From Akkermansia sp. (GTDB taxonomy: Bacteria > Verrucomicrobiota > Verrucomicrobiia > Verrucomicrobiales > Akkermansiaceae): DNA of 64,000 bases. Numbering within the stretch: the stretch's first letter is position 1; each line of letters starts with the position of its first letter. Location of the stretch: positions 20,044 through 84,043 of the forward strand of contig JAKSOU010000002.1 in the NCBI GenBank assembly GCA_024405435.1. The letters run 5' to 3'. The notes beneath the pieces were generated by a model. That model had not been told where the DNA came from, made no database searches, and saw only the letters and a list, made by a program, of their open reading frames with translations. Position numbers and translations under genes: made by a program. Below, in pieces: positions 15,313-25,130 of this stretch.

Positions 15313-16041
15313 ATGCCCAAGCAACGCCTGGATGTACTGGTAGTCTCCCGCGGGCTCTGCGATTCCCGCGAGCAGGCGCAGCGTCTCATCCTGGCGGGCG
15401 AAGTCACCGTGAAGGACCAGGTGATTACCAAGCCCGGCACCAAGGTGGATGACGCCCTGCCCATCGCGGTCAAGAACAAGCCCCGGTATGTGAGCCGCGG
15501 CGGCCTCAAGCTGGAGGGTGCCCTCAAGGCCTTCCCCGTCTCCGTGGAGGGCAAGGTCTGCCTGGACATCGGCTCGTCCACCGGAGGCTTCACCGATTGC
15601 CTGCTCCAGAACGGCGCCCAGCGCGTGCACGCCGTGGACGTGGGCACCAACCAGCTGGTGTGGAAACTCCGCACCGACCCCCGCGTGGTGGTGAAGGAGC
15701 AGTTCAACGCCCGCTACATGACCCCTGAGGACTTGGGTGAAAAGGTGCAGCTCATCGTGAGCGACGTCTCGTTCATCTCCCTCACCAAGATCCTGCCCGC
15801 CGCCTACGCCTGCCTGCAGGATGGCGGCGACTTGCTCGTCCTTATCAAGCCGCAGTTCGAGCTGCAGCCGGAGGACATCGGCCCCGGCGGCATTGTGCGG
15901 GACCCCGCCCTGCACCGCCGCGCTGTGGACAAAATCCACGATTTCGTGGTCAACGAGCTGCACCGCGAATGGATGGGCGTGGCCGACTCCCCCATCAAGG
16001 GCATGGAGGGCAACACCGAATTCCTCGCTTGGCTACGCTGA
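15313..16041 (+). CDS. tlyA: TlyA-family rRNA 2'-O-methyltransferase
   Basis: 242 aa, standard length. An N-terminal S4 RNA-binding domain (about 3-62) is followed by an FtsJ-like methyltransferase fold with the SAM motif DIGSSTGGFTD (about 79-89), the DVSFISL segment (about 150) and the LIKPQFEL block (about 180). TlyA enzymes methylate ribose in 16S/23S rRNA; the target in this lineage is not shown by the sequence. Its last 26 codons, together with what follows, have been copied to 16813 (see that feature). Last gene of the osmC-lipoprotein run. Confidence 0.9.
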   Translation: MPKQRLDVLVVSRGLCDSREQAQRLILAGEVTVKDQVITKPGTKVDDALPIAVKNKPRYVSRGGLKLEGALKAFPVSVEGKVCLDIGSSTGGFTDCLLQNGAQRVHAVDVGTNQLVWKLRTDPRVVVKEQFNARYMTPEDLGEKVQLIVSDVSFISLTKILPAAYACLQDGGDLLVLIKPQFELQPEDIGPGGIVRDPALHRRAVDKIHDFVVNELHREWMGVADSPIKGMEGNTEFLAWLR

Positions 16042-16289
16042 AACATGCGGATGTACAAAGTACAATGTACAATGTATAAATCATAGGTTAGGCGGCTGCG
16101 CCGCAAATTTTTTGACATTTTTTCATTTTTTTTGTGCATTTTGCCCTTTTCCCGCTTAATAGGGTATAGACAAACCCATCATCGTACCATGAAGACCGGA
16201 TACATACACAAGATTTGCCTGGCGCTTGCGTGCGCGCTGGGAACCGCCTCCGCTGCCGAGAACACCCCGGCTGCCGACACCTCAACTTC
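15959..16289. repeat. Duplicated cassette, copy 1 (tlyA 3' end + leader + signal peptide)
   Basis: From the tlyA codon for His217 through the intergenic leader and about 33 codons of the next gene. Near-identical to 16813-17129. The clearest difference is a shorter GTACAATGTACAA tract in copy 2. Confidence 0.9.
16051..16090. repeat. GTACAA-type tract
   Basis: Units of GTACAATGTACAA directly after the tlyA stop region. Confidence 0.7.
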
Positions 16290-16731
16290 AGCCGTACAGG
16301 CCGCCCCAGAAACGGAATCGCCGGTCATTCAGGTAGCCCTGGCCATTGAAAGGCACGCCGCCAACCCCGCCATCCAAACAACCGCCGCGGCGGACGATGA
16401 GAAATTCCACAAGCTGGCAGAGGCCGAAATCAGCAAGCTCACCACCCCGGAATCCCTGTTTGCCTTGGCGGTGCTCCTCTACGACGGCTACCGAGAATTC
16501 TTTGGAACCCCGTTTGACCGGCACATGTTCGCTGCGCAGGAAATGGCCGTTATCCATCTGGCCCGCTTGGGCACCGAGGAGGCCTACAGCTATTTCAAAG
16601 CCCTGAAAAGCCTACACGGGCGCGACGGTGCCGGTTCCATGCAATTCCGGGTTTTGGAATTCCGCCATTTCAAGCAATATTCCGACGACCCCAAGGTCAT
16701 CAACGCGAAATCCGACAAGGAGTTCATCTAA
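16189..16731 (+). CDS. Secreted protein A sharing signal peptide with protein B
   Basis: 180 aa. The signal peptide (start MKTGYIHKICLALACALG, ending TASA) and the about 150-nt leader upstream are near-identical to those of the next large gene, but the sequences diverge completely after about residue 33. The mature part is acidic and mostly helical with no family I recognise. The promoter is not certain: TTGACA lies in a T-rich stretch, and TTGCCC-18-TATAGA, about 30 nt before the ATG, is the better pair. Likely exported to the periplasm or outside. Confidence 0.65.
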   Translation: MKTGYIHKICLALACALGTASAAENTPAADTSTSAVQAAPETESPVIQVALAIERHAANPAIQTTAAADDEKFHKLAEAEISKLTTPESLFALAVLLYDGYREFFGTPFDRHMFAAQEMAVIHLARLGTEEAYSYFKALKSLHGRDGAGSMQFRVLEFRHFKQYSDDPKVINAKSDKEFI

Positions 16732-16771
16732 CACATTCCCAAAGTGCCAAACGCGCCGTTGTCACACTTCC

Positions 16772-16800
16772 TTGACGCGCGCTGCATTTCGTGCCACAAT
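16772..16800 (+). promoter_or_regulatory. Orphan leaderless promoter at duplication junction
   Basis: -35 TTGACG (16772-16777), 17-nt spacer, -10 CACAAT (16795-16800), 6 nt to ATGAA at 16807. The duplicated cassette begins at 16813, so the gene this promoter once served is cut after its start codon. A 39-codon frame runs on through the duplicated DNA and is probably meaningless. Confidence 0.55.
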
Positions 16801-16811
16801 GGGGGCATGAA

Positions 16812-16895
16812 ATGCACCGCGAATGGATGGGCGTGGCAGACTCCCCCATCAAGGGCATGGAGGGCAACACCGAATTCCTCGCTTGGCTGCGCTGA
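16812..16895 (+). pseudogene. Duplicated tlyA 3' fragment
   Basis: Reads ATG plus the last 26 codons of tlyA (HREWMGVADSPIKGM ... AWLR) to its stop. The two differences seen from tlyA are both synonymous (GCC/GCA and CTA/CTG), which suggests a recent copy or conversion. Too short to make a working protein. Confidence 0.85.
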
Positions 16896-17129
16896 AACAT
16901 TTGGATGTACAATGTACAAATCATAGGTTAGGCACCTTGCGGCGCAAGTTTTTTTGACATTTTTTCTTTTTTTTGTGCATTTTGCCCTTTTCCCGCTTAA
17001 TAGGGTATAGACAAACCCATCATCGTACCATGAAGACCGGATACATACACAAGATTTGCCTGGCGCTTGCGTGCGCGCTGGGAACCGCCTCCGCGGCCGA
17101 AAACACCTCGGCTGCCGAGCTCAACTTCT
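16813..17129. repeat. Duplicated cassette, copy 2
   Basis: Direct copy of 15959-16289, flanking secreted gene A together with copy 1. Confidence 0.9.
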
Positions 17130-18895
17130 ACACGCAGAGCGCAGAGGAAATATGCGCCGCCGACTGGCATTCCCAGTTGGCCAAGCAGCATGCGCTAACC
17201 TCGCTCGCGATGATACGATGCATGGAGCCCGGGCAAAACCTCTCGGAGGAAGAAAGCGTGAAACTGGCGCAAATACTGGCGCGCGAATCCACACCGGAAG
17301 GCTCCCTGTCTCCCATTCTCCCGCTGTATCTGTATTGCGGCGCGCAGATGAAGGACGCCACCCCGCAGGAGCGGCTGCAATGGTTGGAAAGCCGCTTCAA
17401 GCCCTACCTCAGCACAGACAATGGCTCCGCCCATGTCGGGCTGGCCGCACTTGCCGCGCAGTGCGGACAGGATCCCATGCCGCACCTGAAGGCATCCGCG
17501 GCAGCCGGGCAGCTCCAGGGCCTTGTGGGCTATGCCTCCCGGTGCTGCATGGTCATGCTCAACAATGCAGACGAGATGCAAAGGTGCCTGGTGGCCGCCG
17601 CGCCCAAGATGGTGAATGCTACGGTTGGCAATGGGCTGCGCGCCAATATGCTCATGAACATGGCGGAAAGCTGCGAGATGAAGGGCGGCGCCTTCGATGC
17701 CCTGCGCGGCCCATGCTTGGCCTGGGCTTACGGCGTGTATGACAAGGATGATGAATACGCCTACCTGCTGCCTGCATATTACGAGAATTGGGATGGCCTG
17801 TACTGGAGATACTGCGCCTTTATGCGCCTGGCCAAGCTCTCCCCCTCCGTGTACTCGTATAAGCATTTGGCCAAAATGTCCGAGGAAATGGGGCAGACCG
17901 AACAGGCGGAAATGCTTCATGTCTTGGCAGAGCGTTCCGGCTACCAGGAAGGAAAGGACTACCTGCATGATTTCCCCCATGGATGTGCCGACTCAACCAC
18001 AAATATTGTCCTCGACCCCAAGGGGTTGGACAAGCATGACCGCGAGCTGCTCACCGCCGGTGTCCGCAACGCATTGTGCTCCAAGCAAAAGGGCACGACC
18101 GGTGATTCTGGAGAAGTAAACAGCGCGGAGGGCGTTGAATTGCTCACCGAATTGGGATTGGGATTGCTGCGGGAGGATGAAGACCGGGACTCGAAGGAAT
18201 CCCTGCTCCGGCAGATTGAGGACATGAAAGCGAAATGCACCGAGAAGAATGCCGGCGAGGTCTACCTCTTTATCTATAAGGCCTATCAGCGCTTGGGCGA
18301 CAACATCAAAGCCATGGACTACCTGATGAAGTCCGCCGACGAGGGGAACGGCGAGGCCCTCTGCGAACTGGCCAAGCAGGCAGGCCCCACCAGCGAGGAA
18401 TACGAATACATGATGTCACAGGCAGCGAGCGCCGGTTGCGGAGAGGCTGCCTTCCTGATGTTCAACATTGCCACGGAACATCCGGAGAAGGTGAATGATG
18501 CAGCATCGGCGGCCGTTCAATCCTTGGGTGCGGCATTGGCGGGAAACTATGCCCCGGCGTGCGACTACGCCGCGGAAAAGGAGAAGGATAACCCGTCCGC
18601 AGTCCTGCTGGCGAGCGCCATGGCTGCCGCGAACTGCGGGGACCGCATTCCCGCGCTGGATGCCGCCCTGGCGGACTACGCCAAGGCCCACCCGGAGACA
18701 CAGGCGGTGGTGCGCGCCATCAGGACAGCCATTCTCGCCGGCATGGGTAGCTATAATTTCAAGGAAGCCGCGCAAGCCCGCTGCGCCCTGGAAACCCTGC
18801 GCGGCCTGCTGAAGGAATACGGCATGCCCGCCGAGGAAATCCAAGCCCGCACCAAAGTGCTGGAAGAGGGTATCAAGGAGCATTTCAAGGAGTAG
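17030..18895 (+). CDS. Large secreted helical-repeat (Sel1/TPR-like) protein B
   Basis: 621 aa. Its signal peptide is the same as in gene A. The mature region is almost all helix, with repeated pairs such as VYLFIYKAYQRLGDNIKAMDYLMKSADEGNGEALCELAKQ that look like Sel1/TPR repeats, mostly degenerate. Such folds bind other proteins or peptides. About a dozen Cys are spread through the chain. ATG follows a 22-nt leader within the duplicated cassette. The leftover promoter at 16772 suggests that the present 5' end replaced an older one. Confidence 0.65.
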   Translation: MKTGYIHKICLALACALGTASAAENTSAAELNFYTQSAEEICAADWHSQLAKQHALTSLAMIRCMEPGQNLSEEESVKLAQILARESTPEGSLSPILPLYLYCGAQMKDATPQERLQWLESRFKPYLSTDNGSAHVGLAALAAQCGQDPMPHLKASAAAGQLQGLVGYASRCCMVMLNNADEMQRCLVAAAPKMVNATVGNGLRANMLMNMAESCEMKGGAFDALRGPCLAWAYGVYDKDDEYAYLLPAYYENWDGLYWRYCAFMRLAKLSPSVYSYKHLAKMSEEMGQTEQAEMLHVLAERSGYQEGKDYLHDFPHGCADSTTNIVLDPKGLDKHDRELLTAGVRNALCSKQKGTTGDSGEVNSAEGVELLTELGLGLLREDEDRDSKESLLRQIEDMKAKCTEKNAGEVYLFIYKAYQRLGDNIKAMDYLMKSADEGNGEALCELAKQAGPTSEEYEYMMSQAASAGCGEAAFLMFNIATEHPEKVNDAASAAVQSLGAALAGNYAPACDYAAEKEKDNPSAVLLASAMAAANCGDRIPALDAALADYAKAHPETQAVVRAIRTAILAGMGSYNFKEAAQARCALETLRGLLKEYGMPAEEIQARTKVLEEGIKEHFKE

Positions 18896-18972
18896 GCGTC
18901 CCCCATGGCGTGATTGCGTTAGTTGGTGTGCGAATGTGGATTCGGGGGCGGGTTGCATACCAAAGCCGCCGG

Positions 18973-19671
18973 CTACCGTGAGCAGCCCTCCATGAGGTAG
19001 AGGGTCTCTGCCACCGGCTCCTCCTCCCCGTTGTCCGGGATGAAGAAGATGCCCCAGCGGGAGCCGTAGACGCGGCCGGGGGCTCCGCTGTACACGTGCA
19101 CGCGGGGGAACACCACGCGCAGCACGCCGTCCGCGGCGGCGGCGCGGTCAGCGGCGGAGATGCGGTACACCATGGGGTCGGTATCCATGGCCATGCCCGA
19201 GGTGTATTCCGCGGCGCGCAGCACGAAGGCACCTTCCGAGCTGGCGTCCTGCGGCAGGAGGAGCTCCACCCGGTAGACGCCCTCCGCGCCGGATATGTGC
19301 ACGCCCGGCGGTGCGACCTGAAGGGCGTCATCCTGCGGCGAGAGGAAGGTCACGTCTGCCGGGGCGGTGACGCCCTCGGCAAAGGAATCGCGCGCGAGGG
19401 GCTTGGAAAGGATTGCGGCGGAGTAGAGCATGAAGACCACCACGCACCAGCCGATGTGCAGCAGCTCCACCGCGCCGCCCGCCAGCCAGTGCCGCCAGGT
19501 GCGCGCCACATTCCAGCGGCGGCGGCACAGCGCAACCGCCGCCAGCCACACCGGCACCAGCAGCAGGCCGGCCGCCACGCCCGCAAGGGTGGGGCGGCAT
19601 GCGTTGAGCGCCAGCACGGCCGCGCTGAGCAGCGGTACCGCCCACCAGGTGCTGGCAATGCGCTTGAACAT
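18973..19671 (-). CDS. Membrane protein with C-terminal extracytoplasmic domain
   Basis: 232 aa from the ATG at 19671; the longer frame runs into the helicase gene and is rejected. Two or three membrane helices (about 8-24, 28-47 and 64-86) are followed by about 140 residues rich in beta-type segments (YRVELLLPQDAS, VLRVVFPRVHVYSG). No known domain. It is 16 nt downstream of the DEAD-box helicase gene on the same strand, so probably co-transcribed. Confidence 0.6.
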   Translation of the reverse strand: MFKRIASTWWAVPLLSAAVLALNACRPTLAGVAAGLLLVPVWLAAVALCRRRWNVARTWRHWLAGGAVELLHIGWCVVVFMLYSAAILSKPLARDSFAEGVTAPADVTFLSPQDDALQVAPPGVHISGAEGVYRVELLLPQDASSEGAFVLRAAEYTSGMAMDTDPMVYRISAADRAAAADGVLRVVFPRVHVYSGAPGRVYGSRWGIFFIPDNGEEEPVAETLYLMEGCSR

Positions 19672-19687
19672 GGTGTTTTGTTGGGGG

Positions 19688-21409
19688 CTACCTGCGGCGG
19701 GGGCGGCGCTCGAAGCGCTCGTAGAAGCCGCCCTCGCGCCTGCGGCGCTCGCGGGGGCGGAAATCTTGGCGGAATTCCTGGCGGAAGGCCGGGCGTGGCG
19801 CGGGTTTGCCCTTGTCCTCGCGGATGTTGACCTCATACCCGCAGACGGTGGCGGTGGCCAGGCGCTGCACGAGCTGCGGGGCCACCTCCGGGGAAACCTC
19901 AATGAGGGAGTGCTTGGGGAACATGCGGATATCGCCGATGCTGCCCTTGGGGGCGCCGCCCTCGTTGTACAGCAGGCCCGCGATGTCCTTGGGGCGGATG
20001 TGCAGCATCTTGCCGGCGTTCATGAAGAGGGTGACGCTCTCCTGCAGGCTCCAATCGTTGCCCTTCTCCACGGGCAGCTCGTCCTCCGCCACGCGGCCGC
20101 GGCGCTTGGGGCGGTCCTCCGGGATGGGCTGGATCTCGCGGCAGCCGCGCTCCGCCAGCAGGTGGAACATGGCGCACATCAGCTTCTCCTCCGGCATGTC
20201 CAGGTCGCGCAGCTCCTCCGGCAGCTCGTGCGCCATCGCGGCTTTCTCCAGGATGTCGTCCACCAGGGATTCGCGGCGCATCTGGGCCACCTGGTCGGCG
20301 GTCATGACCTGCTCGCGCTGCATGCGTGTGCCGACGAAGCGCTCGATGCGGCCCATGAGGGAGAAATCGCGCCTGCCGAAGAAGGTGACGGCCCTGCCCT
20401 TGCGTCCTGCGCGGGCGGTGCGGCCGATGCGGTGGACGTAATCCTCCGGCTCGCGCGGCAGCTCGAAGTTCACCACCATGTCCACGTCGTCGATATCCAG
20501 CCCGCGGGCTGCGATATCCGTGGCCACCAGGACGTTGAGGTTACCCTTGCGGAAAGATTCCATCACGCGCTCGCGGAGGGTCTGGGGCATGTCGCCGTGC
20601 AGGCGGTCCACGGAATACCCGCGCGCCAGCAGGCCGTCCACCACATCGTCCACCACGCGCTTGGTGTTGGCGAAAACCAGGCCGCGCTTCATGCGGCCCA
20701 TTTCGATGAGGCGGCTGAGCACCTCGATGCGCGAGGAGAACAGCACCTCGTAGGCCACCTGCTCGCAGGTGGGCACGGTGAGCACGGGGCGCTCCACGGC
20801 AATCTCCCGCGGGTCGTGCGAGATGCGCTTGATGAGCTCGCGGATGGGGTGCGACATGGTGGCGGAGAAGAAGAGCGTCTGCCGCTGCTCCGGCAGGGCG
20901 GCCACAATGCGCTCGATGTCCTCCTGGAAGCCCATGTCCAGCATCTCGTCCGCCTCATCGAGAATCAGCGTGGAGACGGCGTCCGTGCGCAGCTCTCCCT
21001 GCTCCATGAGGTCGATGATGCGGCCGGGCGTGCCCACCACGAACTGCACGCCGCGCTTGAGCGCGGAAAGCTGCGGGCCGAAGGAGGCCCCGCCGTAGAT
21101 GGGCACCGCGGACACGCCGTCCAGATACATGGCGAGCTTGTCCACCTCGCGGCAGATCTGCACGGCCAGCTCGCGCGTGGGCGCCAGGCACAGCACCTGC
21201 ACGGCGCGCACGGCGGGGTCGATGCCCTCCAGCGCGGGGATGGCGAAGGCGAGGGTCTTGCCGCTGCCGGTGTGGGAGAGGCCCACGATGTCCGCGCCCT
21301 CCAGCGCGGGCGGGATGGCCTGTTCCTGGATGGGTGACGGGGTCTCGAACCCCAGCATGTCGATGGCTTCAAGGATTTCCGGGCAGATACCGAGTTGGGC
21401 GAAATTCAT
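19688..21409 (-). CDS. DEAD-box ATP-dependent RNA helicase (DeaD/DbpA-like)
   Basis: 573 aa from the ATG at 21409, placing the Q-motif phenylalanine (NFAQLG) at the start as in the family. Motifs in order: SHTGSGKT (Walker A), PTRELAVQ, GTPGRIID, DEADEMLDMGF, SATM, ARGLDIDD and HRIGRTARAG. After the helicase core comes a DbpA-type RNA-binding domain (GDIRMFPKHSLIEV) and an Arg-rich tail. It remodels RNA in ribosome assembly or mRNA decay, often important in the cold. A GTG 30 nt upstream would add ten residues before the Q motif. Confidence 0.9.
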   Translation of the reverse strand: MNFAQLGICPEILEAIDMLGFETPSPIQEQAIPPALEGADIVGLSHTGSGKTLAFAIPALEGIDPAVRAVQVLCLAPTRELAVQICREVDKLAMYLDGVSAVPIYGGASFGPQLSALKRGVQFVVGTPGRIIDLMEQGELRTDAVSTLILDEADEMLDMGFQEDIERIVAALPEQRQTLFFSATMSHPIRELIKRISHDPREIAVERPVLTVPTCEQVAYEVLFSSRIEVLSRLIEMGRMKRGLVFANTKRVVDDVVDGLLARGYSVDRLHGDMPQTLRERVMESFRKGNLNVLVATDIAARGLDIDDVDMVVNFELPREPEDYVHRIGRTARAGRKGRAVTFFGRRDFSLMGRIERFVGTRMQREQVMTADQVAQMRRESLVDDILEKAAMAHELPEELRDLDMPEEKLMCAMFHLLAERGCREIQPIPEDRPKRRGRVAEDELPVEKGNDWSLQESVTLFMNAGKMLHIRPKDIAGLLYNEGGAPKGSIGDIRMFPKHSLIEVSPEVAPQLVQRLATATVCGYEVNIREDKGKPAPRPAFRQEFRQDFRPRERRRREGGFYERFERRPRRR

Positions 21410-21537
21410 GTCGCGGGCAAGTCTGCCCCATGCCCGCACGCTTGTAAAGACTAAACGGAAAAAATGACAATGTGCGCACGCACCGGGTGTTTTTAGACTC
21501 GCAAATCAGGGGAGATTGTGGTACGTATATGCGCGTT

Positions 21538-23187
<1,650 letters not shown>

Positions 23188-23200
23188 GGTGCGCGCAGGG

Positions 23201-23232
23201 ATGTACAAAGTACAATGTACAATGTACAAATT
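23201..23232. repeat. GTACAA-type tract abutting cdsA start
   Basis: Same family as the tracts after tlyA; here it fills the whole spacer up to the cdsA ATG. Confidence 0.7.
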
Positions 23233-24135
23233 ATGAGCGACAAGCTGAAGACATTCTTCGCGCGCCTGTTCAGCACGGTGGTGCTGCTGGCGCTGCTGGG
23301 CGGCGCCGTTTGGTGGAATAGCCCGGCGGGGTACGGCGTGCTCATCTGCCTGCTGTGCAACCTCACCTCCGTAGAGTGGTTCCGCATGCTGAAGGGCACC
23401 ACCGCCTGCCGCAAGCTGGTGCTGGTGTTCGGCCTGCTGCTGCCGTGGCTGGAGTTCGCCAAGATGCTCCAGGAGCCGCAGTTTCCGTCCTTGGCTGCCG
23501 ACTCCTGCGGGCTGTTCCTGATGTTGCTGGTGTACGTGCTGGCGGCGTTTTTCGTGAACCTGTTCTGCATGGACCGCCGCGGCCGCACGGGGCGGGAGGC
23601 GCTGGAATCCATGGGGCTCACCCTGCTGGCCTTCGTGTTCCCCGTGTGGATGTTCTGCTTCGGCATGAAGGAGCTGGACACCAACAATCTCATGCTGCTG
23701 CTCTGGGTGGTGCTCTTCACCAAGATGAGCGACATCTGGGCGTACTGCTGCGGCGTGCTGGTGGGGCGCAAGTTCATCCAAGCACCGTTCAGCCCGGCGG
23801 TCTCACCCAAGAAATCCTGGGAGGGTATCATCGGCTCCTACATCATCACCATGGTGGCGGGGTACTTCCTGTTTGACCTGATTGTCGGCCCCGTGGAGAA
23901 GGATTTGCCGCTCCACTGGTACATCATCATGGGCAGCATCCTCTTTGTGCTGGCCGTCACGGGCGACCTGGCGGGCTCGCTCATCAAGCGCGGCCTGGCG
24001 GTGAAGGACAGCGGCTCCCTGCTGCCCGGCATCGGCGGCATCTTCGATTTGATCGACTCCCCCGCCTTCACGGTATCGGTCTGCTTCGGCCTCTGCCCGC
24101 TGCTGGGTGAGACCATTGAAATCCTCTTTCACTGA
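23233..24135 (+). CDS. cdsA: Phosphatidate cytidylyltransferase
   Basis: 300 aa. It makes CDP-diacylglycerol from phosphatidate and CTP in the inner membrane, the branch point of phospholipid synthesis. About eight membrane helices. The family signature is clear: SPKKSWEGIIGS, then GDLAGSLIKRGLAVKDSGSLLPGIGGIFDLIDS. The start is ATG of MSDKLK; upstream codons are made by the repeat tract. Its stop overlaps the ATG of the lipid kinase gene (TGATG), implying translational coupling. Confidence 0.93.
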   Translation: MSDKLKTFFARLFSTVVLLALLGGAVWWNSPAGYGVLICLLCNLTSVEWFRMLKGTTACRKLVLVFGLLLPWLEFAKMLQEPQFPSLAADSCGLFLMLLVYVLAAFFVNLFCMDRRGRTGREALESMGLTLLAFVFPVWMFCFGMKELDTNNLMLLLWVVLFTKMSDIWAYCCGVLVGRKFIQAPFSPAVSPKKSWEGIIGSYIITMVAGYFLFDLIVGPVEKDLPLHWYIIMGSILFVLAVTGDLAGSLIKRGLAVKDSGSLLPGIGGIFDLIDSPAFTVSVCFGLCPLLGETIEILFH

Positions 24136-25124
24136 TGCCCGATACCCCCGCACAGCCGCTGCCGCTGCTGATGAACCCGAAGGCGGGCAGCCTCTTCCGC
24201 TCCGGGCTGGATGCCTGGCTCAAGGCGCATGCGGAGGGGTTGCGCATCATCCCCACGGAATCCGCGGACGACCTGACGGAGCAGTGCCGTCGCTTGGCGG
24301 ACGCGGGGGAGCCCGTGGTGCTGGCCGCCGGGGGCGACGGCACGCTCATGCGCGCCGCGCAGGGGCTCATCGGCACAGACACCGCGCTGGGCATCTTCCC
24401 CTGCGGCACCATGAACGTCTTTGCGCGGGAGATGGGCATCGGCTCCCGCAACTTCGACCTGGCGCTGAGGGCCGCGCAGGGTGACGCCCGCCAGATGGTG
24501 GATGTCTTCACCGTGAACGGCAATCCCTTCCTGCAGCTGGCGGGATTCGGGCCGGATGCCACCATCGTGAAGCTCATCAAGCCGTGGATGAAGAAGCGCC
24601 TTGGCGCGCTCTCCCACGCGCTCACGGCCATCCAGGTGGCCACCAGCCACCTGCCCGCCATCACCGTCACCCTGCCCAACGGCGAGACCGTGCAGGGCAC
24701 GCAGGTGATCTTCGGCAACGGCAAGCGCTACGGCGGCGAGGGGCACCTCTTCGCCGGGGCCAAGTACGACGACGGGGTGCTGGATGCCGCCGTGTTCGGC
24801 ATGGAGGGCGCGGGCATCCTGTATGAAATCCTATCCTACATGCTGCTCAACGGCATCAACGACCACAACCTTGGCGATGCCACCAAGATGTGCCGCATGG
24901 AGGGCTGCACCGTCACGGCGGACGCCTCCCTTGACTACGAGCTGGACGGCGACTACACGGGCACCATCCGCCCCGGAGAGGAAGCCGTCATCGAGCGCCT
25001 GCCGCGGCAGCTCAAGGTCTGCGTGCTGGAGGAGCAGGTGCCCATCACGCCGCTGGACCACGTGAAGGCACACCCCATGGTGCGCGCGTTCATGAAACGC
25101 CTGCAAGACATCAAGGACTACTAA
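24135..25124 (+). CDS. Diacylglycerol/lipid kinase family protein (YegS/DagK-like)
   Basis: 329 aa, cytoplasmic. Family motifs are NPKAG at the N terminus (about 14), GGDGTLMRAA (about 66-75) and PCGTMNVFA (about 89-97), which form the nucleotide site; ELDGDY lies near the C terminus. Such enzymes phosphorylate diacylglycerol or related lipids. Coupled to cdsA by overlap and followed 6 nt later by a phosphoethanolamine-transferase-like gene, so the three form a lipid/envelope operon: the kinase could recycle the diacylglycerol released by that transferase. Confidence 0.85.
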   Translation: MPDTPAQPLPLLMNPKAGSLFRSGLDAWLKAHAEGLRIIPTESADDLTEQCRRLADAGEPVVLAAGGDGTLMRAAQGLIGTDTALGIFPCGTMNVFAREMGIGSRNFDLALRAAQGDARQMVDVFTVNGNPFLQLAGFGPDATIVKLIKPWMKKRLGALSHALTAIQVATSHLPAITVTLPNGETVQGTQVIFGNGKRYGGEGHLFAGAKYDDGVLDAAVFGMEGAGILYEILSYMLLNGINDHNLGDATKMCRMEGCTVTADASLDYELDGDYTGTIRPGEEAVIERLPRQLKVCVLEEQVPITPLDHVKAHPMVRAFMKRLQDIKDY

Positions 25125-25130
25125 ACCGCC

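Noticed and set aside
16807..16926. 39-codon frame from the orphan promoter start
   Set aside because: It reads the copied tlyA tail out of frame; no protein-like features.
19430..21337. 635-codon plus-strand frame opposite the DEAD-box helicase
   Set aside because: Same antisense effect; no motifs, and the helicase on the other strand is unmistakable.
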